DNA of 64,000 bases, from NCBI RefSeq assembly GCF_002087295.1, contig NZ_MWVI01000100.1, forward strand, positions 62,001-126,000. Reading direction: 5' to 3'. The translations under genes were made by a program, and so were the position numbers. This document shows positions 18,947-28,903 of the stretch, one piece after another. Numbering within the stretch: the stretch's first letter is position 1; every line of letters starts with the position of its first letter. The notes beneath the pieces were generated by a model. That model ran no database searches and was not told the origin of the DNA. It was given only the letters and a program-made list of their open reading frames with translations. Source of the stretch: Vreelandella lionensis (GTDB taxonomy: Bacteria; Pseudomonadota; Gammaproteobacteria; Pseudomonadales; Halomonadaceae).

Positions 18947-20228
18947 TTAAAACGAGGCGGCTTCTGCGGCGCTGACCAGTCGCTGGGCAGCCTCTTCGGC
19001 GGGCATATCGGCGTCGTTGAAGTAGTTGGTCACGACGTCAAAGATAGCCCCCTGAACGTCGGCACGAACGGCCATACCGTGGGCCATGCTGGGCACTAAC
19101 CCCTCCTCTTCAGCGGTACGTTGGAAATCAGCCATCGACTGCTGGGCGCAGCTGTCGAACTCGCTCATATCCAGGTCAGGACGCGCGGGAATGGAGCCTT
19201 TGGCTAGGTTGAAGGCTTCCTGGAAGGTGGGCTCTAACACCAAGCGCGCCAGCGTGTGCTGAGCTTCACGCTCGGCATCATCGGTCACGCGGAACATCGC
19301 CAGGCTATCAATGTTGAAGGTAAAGGCGTCTTCGGTGCCCGGAGCGGCGGCGCACAGGTAGTCTTCACCGGCGGTCAGACCCGCGGCGGTGAATTCCCCC
19401 TTCGCCCAGTCGCCCATCAACTGGAAACCGGCCACGCCTTCAATCACCATCGCGGTGGCAATGTTCCAATCGCGGCCCGGCATGCCTTCGTCCATCAGCT
19501 CGCGCAGGCGTTTGAAGTCTTCCAGTGCGGCGACCATCTGCTCGCCCCCAAGGGCTTCCGGGTCGAGCTCCACCAGCGCCTGCTGGTAAAACTCGGTGCC
19601 TTGGCTGCCTAACACCACGCTTTCACACACGGTGGCATCCTGCCAGGACTGGCCACCGGGGGGCTAGCGGCACAAAACCCGCTTCACGAATGGCTTCCCC
19701 GGCGGCAAACAGCTCGTCTAGGGTGGTGGGCATTTCTACGCCAGCGGCTTCCAACACGTCCGGGTTGGCCCATAGCCAGTTAACCCGGTGTACGTTCGCG
19801 GGCACGGCTACGTACTGGCCGTCGTAACGCATAATATCGGCCACAATTTCTGGTAACAGGTCGTTCCAGCCTTCGGCATCCGCCACTTCATTTAAGTCGC
19901 CCAGCAGGCCAAGCTCGCCCCACTCCTGAATTTCCGGGCCTTTAATTTGCGCGGCGGAGGGTGGATTACCTGACATGGCGCGGGATTTAAGCACCGTCAT
20001 CGCAGTTTCACCGCCACCACCGGCCACCGCAAAGTCCTGCCAGCCGTAACCTTCGGCTTCGAGTAGCTCTTTGAGGACGTTGGCCGCGCGGGCTTCACCA
20101 CCGGATGTCCACCAGTGGAGGACTTCTACATCGCTTGCTTGGGTAGTGCCTGCGGCCATAGCGGTGCCTGCCGCTAAGGCCAGTGCGAGGGCGGATTTTT
20201 TAAACGTAGGCAACTGCTTAATCAGCAT
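18947..20228 (-). CDS. gtsA: Sugar-binding protein of the glucose-type ABC transporter (frameshifted)
   Basis: This is an extracellular solute-binding protein family 1 member of about 425 residues. It has an N-terminal signal peptide ending TTQASDV and the motif [20 protein letters not shown], then [19 protein letters not shown], closely resembling Pseudomonas GtsA (glucose/mannose). The frame breaks at the G-run 19658-19663, where one extra base separates GFVPLA from the [17 protein letters not shown] region. Downstream residues include [19 protein letters not shown] and the C-terminal Cys pair partner. CAGGAG precedes the ATG. It heads the transporter operon, with a 155-base promoter gap behind the sensor kinase gene. 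Confidence 0.87.
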
Positions 20229-20383
20229 GGGTAGCTCCTGCTATTGTTGTTATCGCGAATACCAGCCCTGAAAGGCTTGGCGGCTGTCGCTGTTGTAATG
20301 CCGTGACACACGCGGTGCAAAACGGCTTTTAGCAGAGTACGACAGCGAGCCGCATAACGGGAGTTACCGAGTCCTGCATAGTA

Positions 20384-21862
20384 TTACAAGTCTGTAACAC
20401 TTGATTGGCGAGGCAGCGTTAGCGTGGCCAACAAGCCGCCTGCGGGGTGATTGGTAAGGGTAATATCGCCCCCATGGGCACGGGCGATATGCCGGGCAAT
20501 GCCTAGCCCCAGGCCGCTTCCACCGGTGTGGCGGCTTCTGGACACCTCCAGGCGTACAAAGGGTGAAAACACGCGGCCAAGCTGATCCTTAGGGATGCCA
20601 GGGCCACTGGCGTGAATATGTAGGCGCACCACGCCCGCCTGTTCTTCCAGCGTTACCCTCGCCCGCTGGCCGTAAAACACCGCATTCTCTAATAGGTTCG
20701 CCAGGCAGCGCTTCATCGCCAGCGGTTTGACCGTTAGTGGCGCCACCTGCCCTGCCACCTGCACTTCGCCCCTCTGCAAGCGCAGCGCCTCGGCCAGCTC
20801 GGTCGTAGCGCGTTGAGATCCGTTGGCTGCGGCTCTTCATGCAGATCTAACCCCTTGACCGAGGCGAGCGCGCCTTTGACCAGCTCGGATAGCTCATCCA
20901 GCGAGGCGCAGAAGCGCTCGCGCTGAAGCGGGTCATCCAGCATTTCAGCCCGTAAGCGCATGCGGGTAATCGGCGTTTTTAAGTCGTGGGAGATTGCAGA
21001 GAAGAGCCGCTCGCGCTCCTCCACCTGCTCGCGAATACGCCGCTGCATGCGGTTAAACGCTACGGCGGTGGCCGCTACCTCCTTGGGGCCGCTCTCTTTC
21101 AGCGGCGGGCTGTCCAGGTCATCACCTAACTGACGCGCCGCCCGGGAGAGCCTTGCCAGCGGCCGCGTCACGCTGGTAATGCCCAATAGCGACAGCGCCA
21201 GCCGGGTGAGCAGCACGACGATGCCCGCCAGCAGCCGCTCTTCTGAGAGCCAGCGGTAGCCGCTGAAAATATCCGGCACGCCCAGCAGCGTGGCGACATA
21301 GAGCCAGGTATCGGGAGCAAGCTCCAGCTGCACCACCAGAATGGGCGGCGAAAGGGGTTCCATTAACAGGCTGTGTTGGCCCCAGCGGGGCGGCAGGTCG
21401 TAAAGCAGCACTTCATTATTGAAGACCCGCAGGGTTTCCGGGCGGGAGAACTCCACCACCACATCATCAATCGAGAGCTGCTGGGTCAGAATGGTGCGTA
21501 CGTTGTTCACCACCACCTCTTTTTCGGCCGCTGCCGATGTCCGCCACGGTAATACGCCGCTCGTTCACGCTAACAAAAAAACGCGTGCCGCCCATGCTGC
21601 GCAGTTGATCCAGCACGATATGCCGATAGTCCACCGGCAGTGAACGGAAGAATTTCATGGTGGAGGCGATGCTAAACGCCATGTTGCTGGAGAGCTCATC
21701 GAGCTGTTCGAGCTGGCTGGCGCGCACCTGGGAAGTCCAAATGGTATAGCTCGCCACCTGGGCGGCCAGCACCCCGGCAATCATAATAATGACAAAGCGC
21801 CCGCGCAGGCTGCCGGGCAGCCAGTGCGAGTGTCGTTTCAGCCAGCGTCGCCACGACGTCAC
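20384..21862 (-). CDS. Sensor histidine kinase, probably glucose-responsive (two frameshifts)
   Basis: Joined across two breaks this is a membrane kinase of about 490 residues: N-terminal helix (FVIIMIAGVLAAQVASYTI), a periplasmic domain, a second helix, HAMP, H-box (FSAISHDLKTPITRMRLR) and HATPase domain with N-box LLENAVFYG and GLGLGIARHIARAHGG. The breaks are at about 21521-21545 and 20807-20812. The G1 box reads ASGPGIP, so the usual Asp of the DxGPG motif is Ala here. That residue normally contacts the adenine, so ATP binding could be impaired unless the base calls are wrong. The gene overlaps the response regulator by four bases. By position next to gtsABCD it resembles GtrS of pseudomonads. 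Confidence 0.82.
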
Positions 21863-22584
21863 GACGCCGCATCTACCCTGGCCGTGAGCACATAGCCCGC
21901 CCCGCGTACGGTACGAATCAGCTGTGAATGCTGGGCATCTTCACCTAAACGCTGGCGTAGCCGACACACGTGCACGTCAATCGAGCGGTCCAACGGCGGC
22001 GCATCGCGGCCACGGGTCAGGGTGTAGAGATCATCGCGAGTAATCACCTGGGCGGGGCGCTCTAAAAACACCTGGAGCAGCTGAAAATCTGCCCCGGAAA
22101 GTGCGGTGCGCTCGCCGGTGTGATCCACTAATTCCCGCGTCATTCGGTCGAGCTGCCACTCACCAAAGCGTACCCAGCGCGCTTCATGAGGGGCGGCCGC
22201 TGTGGCCGCCGGGCGCGTACGGCGTAGTACCGCTTTAATGCGCGCCAGCAGCTCGCGGGGATTGAAGGGTTTACCGATATAGTCGTCGGCCCCTAATTCC
22301 AGCCCCAAGATACGGTCGGTATCGTCAGCGCTGGCGGTGAGCATAATGATGGGGGTGTCGTTAGTTTTGCGCAGCTCACGGCAGATGGTAAAGCCATCAT
22401 CCCCCGGCATCATCACATCGACGATCAGTAAATCGGGCGTATGCGCGGCAAGCTGTTGGTAGAGCGCATCCGCCCCCTCTGCGGTCAGCACGTGGTAACC
22501 GTGCCGCCCCAGGTAATCCGCCAGCAGCTCGCGAATTTCCGGGTCATCGTCGACCACCATCAAGGTCGCAGGCGTGGTTGTCAT
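21859..22584 (-). CDS. OmpR-family response regulator, GltR-like
   Basis: The 241-residue regulator has a receiver domain with acidic pocket VDDD (11-14), phospho-acceptor Asp56 in LLIVDVMMP and Lys105 in GKPF. The C-terminal winged-helix domain includes RSIDVHVCRLRQRLGED and IRTVRGAGYVL. It is the first gene of the regulator-kinase pair immediately upstream of the sugar transporter, matching the GltR/GtrS arrangement that switches on glucose uptake in pseudomonads. That role is an inference from neighbourhood. Confidence 0.88.
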   Translation of the reverse strand: MTTTPATLMVVDDDPEIRELLADYLGRHGYHVLTAEGADALYQQLAAHTPDLLIVDVMMPGDDGFTICRELRKTNDTPIIMLTASADDTDRILGLELGADDYIGKPFNPRELLARIKAVLRRTRPAATAAAPHEARWVRFGEWQLDRMTRELVDHTGERTALSGADFQLLQVFLERPAQVITRDDLYTLTRGRDAPPLDRSIDVHVCRLRQRLGEDAQHSQLIRTVRGAGYVLTARVDAAS

Positions 22585-22700
22585 CGTGGAAAGCGCCCCT
22601 AAGTTATTATCGTTTTAGGGGCTAGATGATGGTGGAGCGCTCCGGCTACCGCAAGCGGCTATCGACTAAGGTGGCAGAGCAAAAATGACAGCGACAAATG

Positions 22701-23498
22701 CTAAAGCCCAAAGCGCTGCTTCAGGAATGACGCCACCGCTGCTTCGCCGTGGTGGCCGATCCGCTGGGCGTCTGGCACGCGATCAAACAGCGCCGGATGG
22801 GCGTTGGCCATCACCTGAGCCTCGCCAGCCAGGGTGAGCATTTCGGTATCGTTGAGGTTATCGCCAAAGGCCAGGCAGTCGGCGGCGGTGAACCCAAGCG
22901 ACTCCAGCAACGCCGCGAGCGCCACGCCCTTATTCACCCCGCCCGCCATGATCTCTAGCGAGTCCACCGTGGAGTAGGTAATGTGCAGCCCATCGCCATG
23001 CGCCGCTTGGGCCTGAGCCTCCAGTTCTGCGAGCGCGTCCGGGTCGCCCAAATAGAGCACTTTACCCACCCCGTTGGCGTCCATCTGCTCCGGTGGCACG
23101 ACCTCATAGCGAAAGCCCGTCGAGGCGTGTAGTGACAGCAGGTGCGGCGCTTCGGCATCCACATGCCATCCCGCTTCGCGGTAAAGGCTGAGGCGCACTT
23201 GGGGCGGTCGGGGTAAATGAATCAGCGTGTGGGCGTGATCCGGGTTGAGGTGCGACGCGCTAACCAAGCCATCGTCCGGATCGTGGGTGTAAGCCCCGTT
23301 GGTGCTGATGAGGTGAGCAGGCACGCCCAGCTCGTCGCGGAATACGCGCATATCGTGGTAGTGGCGGCCAGAGGCCAGCGCCAAATGGTGTCCCTGCTGA
23401 ACCAACTCTCGGAGCACCTCCACGGTGCTGTCATGTAACCGGTGGTCGCTGCCCAGCAGCGTACCGTCCAGGTCAGAAACGATCAGGCGAGGGGTCAT
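22701..23498 (-). CDS. Cof-type HAD-IIB phosphatase
   Basis: The 265-residue HAD hydrolase has motif I SDLDGTLLG (nucleophile Asp9, general acid Asp11), motif II ALASGR, a Lys in GGVNKGVAL, and motif IV FGDNLNDTEM. The C2-type cap lies between motifs II and III, which places it with the Cof/YbhA sugar-phosphate phosphatases. The exact substrate is unknown. The ATG at 23498 follows AAGGAGC; an in-frame TTG at 23501 is less likely. It is adjacent to the glucose regulator genes but separated by a 116-base gap. Confidence 0.88.
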   Translation of the reverse strand: MTPRLIVSDLDGTLLGSDHRLHDSTVEVLRELVQQGHHLALASGRHYHDMRVFRDELGVPAHLISTNGAYTHDPDDGLVSASHLNPDHAHTLIHLPRPPQVRLSLYREAGWHVDAEAPHLLSLHASTGFRYEVVPPEQMDANGVGKVLYLGDPDALAELEAQAQAAHGDGLHITYSTVDSLEIMAGGVNKGVALAALLESLGFTAADCLAFGDNLNDTEMLTLAGEAQVMANAHPALFDRVPDAQRIGHHGEAAVASFLKQRFGL

Positions 23499-23679
23499 CA
23501 AAGCGCTCCTTGTGCGTTAGCAGGGTTAGCGTGGCAGTTCGCTCAGCTTAACCGATTCAGCCAACCGTAAGTAAGTCATTGACCTGCCGTCGCCGTCGCC
23601 ACTTCCCCAGGGGCAACGATTGGCGCGGCCAGTGGGAATCCGTATAGTGGCAACCTACTCTCGCCAACTGATTGAACAC

Positions 23680-25621
23680 ATGCTTCAAAACAACTCCCTG
23701 CTTGCCCAGCTCAAGCAACAGATCCGTGAAACCACCCCGCGCGCTGAAGGGGTGATCAAAGCCACAGAAAAAGGCTTTGGTTTTCTTGAAACTGATAGCG
23801 GCGAATCCTATTTCGTGCCGCCCCCCGCCATGAAACAGGTGCTGCACGGCGACCGTGTGGAAGCCGTGATTCACGAGAACGGCGATAAAAAATCGGTTGA
23901 GCCTGAAAAGCTTATTGAAGCCGGTTTAGACCGCTTTGTCGCTCGCGTGCAAAAGCGCGAAGGCCGCCTCGCGGTGGTGCCGGGATCACCCCTCGATTCG
24001 CAACGTTCTAAAAGCACGCATCAAAAACAGCCTGGATGAAGACTCCATTGCCGACGGCGATTGGGTCGTGGCGCGTTTGGTGCGTCACCCGCTAAAAGAG
24101 AACGACCGCGGCTTCTTCACTCAGATTGATGAGCTAGTGGCCAAAGCCGATAACCCGGCCGTGCCGTGGCGCGTGACGCTTGCTCGCCACGCACTGGAGC
24201 AAGAGTGCCCGGATGCCGGCAGCGACTGGCCGCTGCACGATGAAGGCCTCACCCGTGAAGACCTCACCGAGCAGCCGTACTTCACGATCGACGGTGAAAA
24301 AACCCGCGATATGGATGACGCGCTGCACGTAGTGGCACGCCCGGAAGGCGGCTGGCAACTGAGCGTGGCGATTGCCGACCCCACCGCTTATGTGGAAGAG
24401 GGCCACGCTGCTGACCTGGAAGCCCGCGTCCGTGCATTTACCGTGTACCTGCCGGGCCAGAACGTGACCATGCTGCCCGAGCAGCTAGCCGATGACCTGT
24501 GTTCACTGTGGGAAGGCCAAGAGCGCCCTGCCCTGGCCTGCACGCTGAACATTAACGCCGACGGCAGCCTGGGCGACTACCGCTTCTTTGCGGCCAACGT
24601 GAAGTCCCACGCTAAGCTGGTGTACGAGCGCGTCTCTGATTGGATTGAAGGCCAAGGCGACTGGGCACCGGCAGATACTATTGCCGAGCAGCTACACGCC
24701 CTGCGTGAGCTGACCGAAGCGCGTACCGCGTGGCGTAACGAGCACGCGCTGGTATTTAAAGATCGTCCTGATTACGTGTTTGATCTGGATGAAGCGGGCA
24801 ACGTGCTGGGGATTCATACCGAAGACCGCCGCATTGCCAACCGTATGATCGAAGAGTCGATGATTGCTGCCAACGCCTGCTGTGCGGACTTCCTGGCCAG
24901 CCATATCGGCCACGGCATCTTCAACGTGCACCGCGCTTTCGAGCCGGAAAAAGCCGAAGCGGCACAAGAGTTCCTGGCAACTCAGGAAATCGAAGTCGCT
25001 CAGGAAGCACTTACCGAGCTTGCCCACTATAAAGAGCTGAAGCGTGCGCTTGAGAGCCGCGACGACGCTTGGTTGGATGCGCGCCTGCGTCGTTTCCAGG
25101 GCTTCACCAGCATGTCGGCTCAGCCTGGCCCGCACTTCGGCCTGGGGCTGCCCGCCTACGCCACCTGGACCTCGCCGATTCGTAAGTATGGCGATATGGT
25201 CAACCACCGCTTGATCAAGCGTGTGTTGAAGGGCGAGCAGGCTCCGGCAGAAGCCAGCCAACAGCTCACCGAGCAGCTCACCGAGCGCCGCCGCCTGAAC
25301 CGCATGGCCGAGCGCGACGTGAAAGATTGGCTCTACGTGCGCTACCTGACTCCAGCCGCGCAGAATCAGGACACCTTTGATGCAGAGATCATGGCGATCA
25401 ACCGTGGCGGCATGCGGGTTCGCTTGATCGAGAACGGCGCGACGGCGTTCGTGCCTGCCCCCTTGATGCACAGTGACCGCGATAAAGTGGTCATTGATGA
25501 CAAAGAGGGCCGCATCCAGATCGAAGGCGAAGAGCGCTTCAAGCTGGGCGATAGCCTGCGCGTATCACTCACGGAAGCCCGTGAAGAGACGCGCTCGCTG
25601 GTTGCCAAGCCTGCCGCTTAG
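23680..25621 (+). CDS. rnb: Exoribonuclease II (frameshifted)
   Basis: This is RNase II, a 3'-to-5' processive exoribonuclease that degrades mRNA. The start ATG 23680 gives [14 protein letters not shown], and [18 protein letters not shown] opens the first cold-shock domain. The catalytic RNB domain has [16 protein letters not shown] with the metal-binding aspartates. [14 protein letters not shown] and [18 protein letters not shown] follow, then a C-terminal S1 domain ([18 protein letters not shown]). It matches E. coli Rnb through its length (about 646 residues joined). The frame breaks at the G-run 23982-23984, where the expected AVVPDHPSIRN is interrupted by one extra G. A terminator hairpin follows. 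Confidence 0.93.
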
Positions 25622-25648
25622 CACTCTCTTCTAAGCCTCACCACACAA

Positions 25649-25672
25649 CAACGGCGCCTTAAGGCGCCGTTG
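25649..25672. terminator. Bidirectional terminator hairpin
   Basis: A perfect 24-base palindrome (12 + 12, effectively a 10-bp GC-rich stem with a TTAA loop) lies between the convergent rnb and PHA depolymerase genes. Confidence 0.7.
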
Positions 25673-25697
25673 CTGTGGCAGTGATAGGTGGGAGCAT

Positions 25698-26933
25698 TTA
25701 TCCAGCGTGCTGGTGCTGCAAGAAGAAACGCAGCATTTCCTGAGTGGCATCGGGGCCTTTAGGGTCGGTATAGCTGCCCTTAGCGCTGCCCCCTGACCAG
25801 GCATGGCCCGCGCCGTGAATGCGCCACTGCTCCATGTGAGATTTACCCTTCTCGTTGTGGTGTGTGGTACGCGTATAGGAGTGGCCATTCGCCACTTTTC
25901 CCTGCTCCACCGCCGCTCCTGCTTGGCGCGATTGACGGTACTGAGCGGCCACGCGTTCCGCATTGCTGGGGTGCACGGTGGTGTCACGATCTCCATGGAA
26001 GATAATCACGGGCACATCCGATGCCCAACGAGTATCTTTCGCTTTACCACCACCCAGAGGCCCGGAGCCTCCTTGCATAGCGCTTAACGCATCGGGAAGA
26101 CTTTGGGCAACGCCGTGGGGTAGCCCGGAGTGCACGCCGACCGCCGCAAACAGGTCTGGGTAGGTCATCGCCAGGGTAGTTGCCATGGCCGCGCCTGCAG
26201 AAAGCCCAGCCACATAGACGCGCGTTTCATCTAGCCCGTGGGTATCGATGATCTGGCGGGCCATGGCGGCAATGATGGTGGGCTCTCCCCCTTCACGTTG
26301 CTGGTCTTCGGCCTTGAACCAGTTCCAGCATTTCGAGCTGTTCGCGGTCATCGGCTGAGCGGGATAGAGCACACAGCACAGCTGCTCTTCGGCTAGCCGG
26401 TTCATCTCGGTTCCGGCAGCGAAATCATCAGGGTTCTGCGTGCAGCCATGCAGCATCACTACCAGCGGCAGCGCCTGCCCATGATAGTCGCTAGGGATAT
26501 ACAGTTTGTAATCACGCGACCCCACAGGGTGGGTAAACCGACCGGCAGTAAACGCGCCTGGCTGCGGTTTCTCGCTGGGGCTCGGCGCTTGCTCAGCTTG
26601 CGCCATGCCACCTCGATACTTCATCCACTTATCGCGCCATGCTGCAGGCATCTGAATATCACCGGGCGAGAATGTTCCCGTTGGCGACTCAGAAGGCTCG
26701 GGCTTCGATACGGTGGCTTCTTCATCAATGACCTCGCAGGTCCCGTCAAACGTATCGCCTTGCTGATAACTGCTGTGCTGATAATCGCTTTGCTGATAAG
26801 AGTTATCCGGCGCTTCTGCGCTTTTAACGTCGGGACTGCCGCCCTGGAGAATCGCCATGGCCTCTTGTAGTTTTCCCGCGCGGGTGAGCCGCGTTGCTTC
26901 TTCCATTCGCTTCGTCATCGTGGCATCGATCAT
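25698..26933 (-). CDS. PHB/PHA depolymerase-family esterase
   Basis: This is an alpha/beta-hydrolase of the polyhydroxybutyrate depolymerase family (Esterase_PHB), 411 residues. It has an oxyanion region VVMLHGCTQNP, nucleophile Ser245 in VAGLSAGAAM, Asp in FHGDRDTTV and His in HGAGHAWSGG. There is no signal peptide, so it probably acts on intracellular granules or oligomers. Residues 1-130 form a polar extension. It contains a Ser-Tyr-Gln-Gln-rich stretch (about 46-61) with short tandem repeats. The ATG at 26933 is spaced correctly from AAGGA, better than an in-frame TTG six bases upstream. The neighbouring ribbon-helix-helix regulator may control it. Confidence 0.85.
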   Translation of the reverse strand: MIDATMTKRMEEATRLTRAGKLQEAMAILQGGSPDVKSAEAPDNSYQQSDYQHSSYQQGDTFDGTCEVIDEEATVSKPEPSESPTGTFSPGDIQMPAAWRDKWMKYRGGMAQAEQAPSPSEKPQPGAFTAGRFTHPVGSRDYKLYIPSDYHGQALPLVVMLHGCTQNPDDFAAGTEMNRLAEEQLCCVLYPAQPMTANSSKCWNWFKAEDQQREGGEPTIIAAMARQIIDTHGLDETRVYVAGLSAGAAMATTLAMTYPDLFAAVGVHSGLPHGVAQSLPDALSAMQGGSGPLGGGKAKDTRWASDVPVIIFHGDRDTTVHPSNAERVAAQYRQSRQAGAAVEQGKVANGHSYTRTTHHNEKGKSHMEQWRIHGAGHAWSGGSAKGSYTDPKGPDATQEMLRFFLQHQHAG

Positions 26934-26986
26934 TTTCAATATCCTTATTCAATGATGGCGTGGTCAGCGCTTTTTGAGTGAGACGT

Positions 26987-27403
26987 TCAGTGGATGCGAT
27001 CTGCCAGAGCGGTTTTCACCGCTTTGCTGGCATGAAGTGCGCCCAACACCACCACGGACTCGATGCTGGCAAGGGCCAGCTCAGGCGTCACGTCGTCGGC
27101 AATACTGGCCATGCCCAGCACCTGAATTTGCAACGTTTCCCCCGCTGACTGCAGCGCCTCTAGATCCGCACGGCTGTAATGCTCAAGGCCCAACACAAAC
27201 GCTTTACGGCTTACGGTCTCTTTGACGACCTCGGCATGGGTCGCTAACTGATTACGAATAGCGGTGCGAATCAAATCAGTCCGGTTGGAGTAAAAACCTT
27301 CTTGAACCAGCAGGTCGATCTGCCCCAGATCAACCACCCCCAGGTTAATGGTGATCTTTTCACTGGAATCACCGCCCTTACGGCGTAGCTCATGCACGCT
27401 CAT
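26987..27403 (-). CDS. CopG-type ribbon-helix-helix transcriptional regulator
   Basis: The 138-residue protein has a ribbon-helix-helix core at about residues 15-60: EKITINLGVVDLGQIDLLVQ for the strand and first helix, then YSNRTDLIRTAIRNQL for the second. A C-terminal extension of about 75 residues is of unknown function. The ATG at 27403 follows GAAGGA; an in-frame start at 27433 exists but has no better site. It is 53 bases upstream of the PHA depolymerase gene on the same strand, consistent with an operon. A 10-bp inverted repeat upstream could be its operator. Confidence 0.8.
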   Translation of the reverse strand: MSVHELRRKGGDSSEKITINLGVVDLGQIDLLVQEGFYSNRTDLIRTAIRNQLATHAEVVKETVSRKAFVLGLEHYSRADLEALQSAGETLQIQVLGMASIADDVTPELALASIESVVVLGALHASKAVKTALADRIH

Positions 27404-27783
27404 GTGTCCTTCCTCGTAGTGCTCAATCATCAATCGGCTGGTGGATGTTGGTGGATGTGAGGCTTCTGAAACCGTGCCGCCAACGTAAGCACGTTACAAA
27501 TATCAGCACGTCACCATCCTAAGACATCTATTTGGAATCCATATACCATCCATATAGATGGTATATTAGCCTAGCTCGGCAAACAGTCAACTAATACGCA
27601 CAAGAGAACGACCATCGGCAACCAAGCCGATAGCTGGCAATGGGGGGTGAAGAGTGGAATGGGATGAAATAGAAAGCTGGAAGCGGTTCGCAGGAAATAA
27701 ACAGCGCCGGCTCAATTGTCGCCGAATTGACTTATTTCTATCCTAAGGTGATTCGATGACACTCATGTGGCTCGGAGGTTACC
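27404..27783. promoter_or_regulatory. Divergent intergenic region with candidate operator
   Basis: A 380-base gap between the RHH regulator and the divergent glycosyltransferase. It holds a perfect 10-bp inverted repeat, ATATACCATC (27541-27550) and GATGGTATAT (27557-27566), with a 6-base spacer. The spacer carries a partial CCATATA direct repeat. Short AT-rich palindromes like this suit ribbon-helix-helix dimers, so an RHH operator is plausible. I see no gene in the gap. Confidence 0.5.
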
Positions 27784-28903
27784 TTGCACATCGCCGATGT
27801 GACTATGTTTCACGCCCCGGCAAGCGGCGGCGTTCGCACCTATTTACAGGCCAAGCATCGCGTCGTCTCGCGCACTCCCAACCTCCGTACCAGCCTGCTG
27901 GTGCCAGGGGCTGAGCGTGATAGTTTGGGCGACCACCACACGCTACCAGCGCTGCACCTGCCCCTTGGGCAAGGCTATCGATTCCCGCTGCGCCGCCGCC
28001 CTTGGCGTGATGCCTTGGTAGACCTCTCCCCCACGTTAATCGAAGCAGGCGACCCTTACGTTACCGCTTGGGCAGCGCTGGAGGCTGGCCAGCGCTTGGG
28101 CGTGCCGGTGGGTGGGTTTCTATCACTCCGATTTACCCCACTTGATGGGCGACCGTTTTGGCCGCCATGTTCGCCAACGGCTAATTCGCTACGTGGTGGA
28201 CCTGTACCAGCGCTTTGATAGCGTGCTGGCTCCCTGCCATGCGATGGCCAACCGACTCACCGAGTGGGGCGTGCCCAACGTGCGCGTGCAGTCGTTAGGA
28301 GTTGATTTAGAGCAGTTTCACCCTTCACGGCGCGACCCCGGCTTCCGTACGGCCATGGGTATTCCTGCGGATAAAAAGCTGCTGATTTTCGTCGGCCGTT
28401 TCTCGCGAGAAAAGAATATCGACGTACTACTCGCCACCATGCGGGCGCTTGGCAGCGACTACCACCTGCTGCTAATGGGGCCGGGCATGCCGACTCAAGT
28501 GCCTAGCAATGTCACGGTGGTCAACCGCTGCTGCGGTAGCCATGAAGTGGCCCGCGCGCTTGCCAGTAGCGATGCGCTGCTGCATGCGGGCACCCGCGAA
28601 ACCTTTGGGCTGGTGGCCCAGGAAGCGATGGCCAGCGGCCTGCCGGTGATTGGCGCGCGGGCAGGCGCGCTGATCGAGAACGTACCGCTGGGTGCAGGCG
28701 TGCTCTGCCAGCCGCTGGACCCGGACGCGATGGCGGACGCCTGCTCCGCGCTGTTTAGCAACGATATTGCCGCCAGCGGACGCTACGCGCGCCATTTTGT
28801 TGAGCGCCAGTTTAGCTGGGATAACGTCATTGGCTCGCTGCTGACGCACTATGTCGACCTCTGTGGACTCGAACAGCTCGATGCCCGTGTCGTCCGTCGC
28901 TAA
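27784..28903 (+). CDS. Glycosyltransferase family 4-type (frameshifted)
   Basis: This is a GT-B-fold glycosyltransferase of about 373 residues. The N-terminal domain starts MHIADVTMFHAPASGGVRTYL. The C-terminal Glycos_transf_1 domain contains IFVGRFSREKNIDVLL, the nucleotide-sugar-binding ETFGLVAQEAMASGLPVIG and the terminal FSWDNVIGSLL. The start is TTG at 27784, supported by GGAGG at 27774-27778. The frame breaks at the G-run 28110-28112, where one extra G turns the expected PVVGFYHSDLPHL into another frame. The sugar donor and acceptor are unknown. The following flippase-like gene suggests a surface glycolipid or polysaccharide. Confidence 0.82.
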
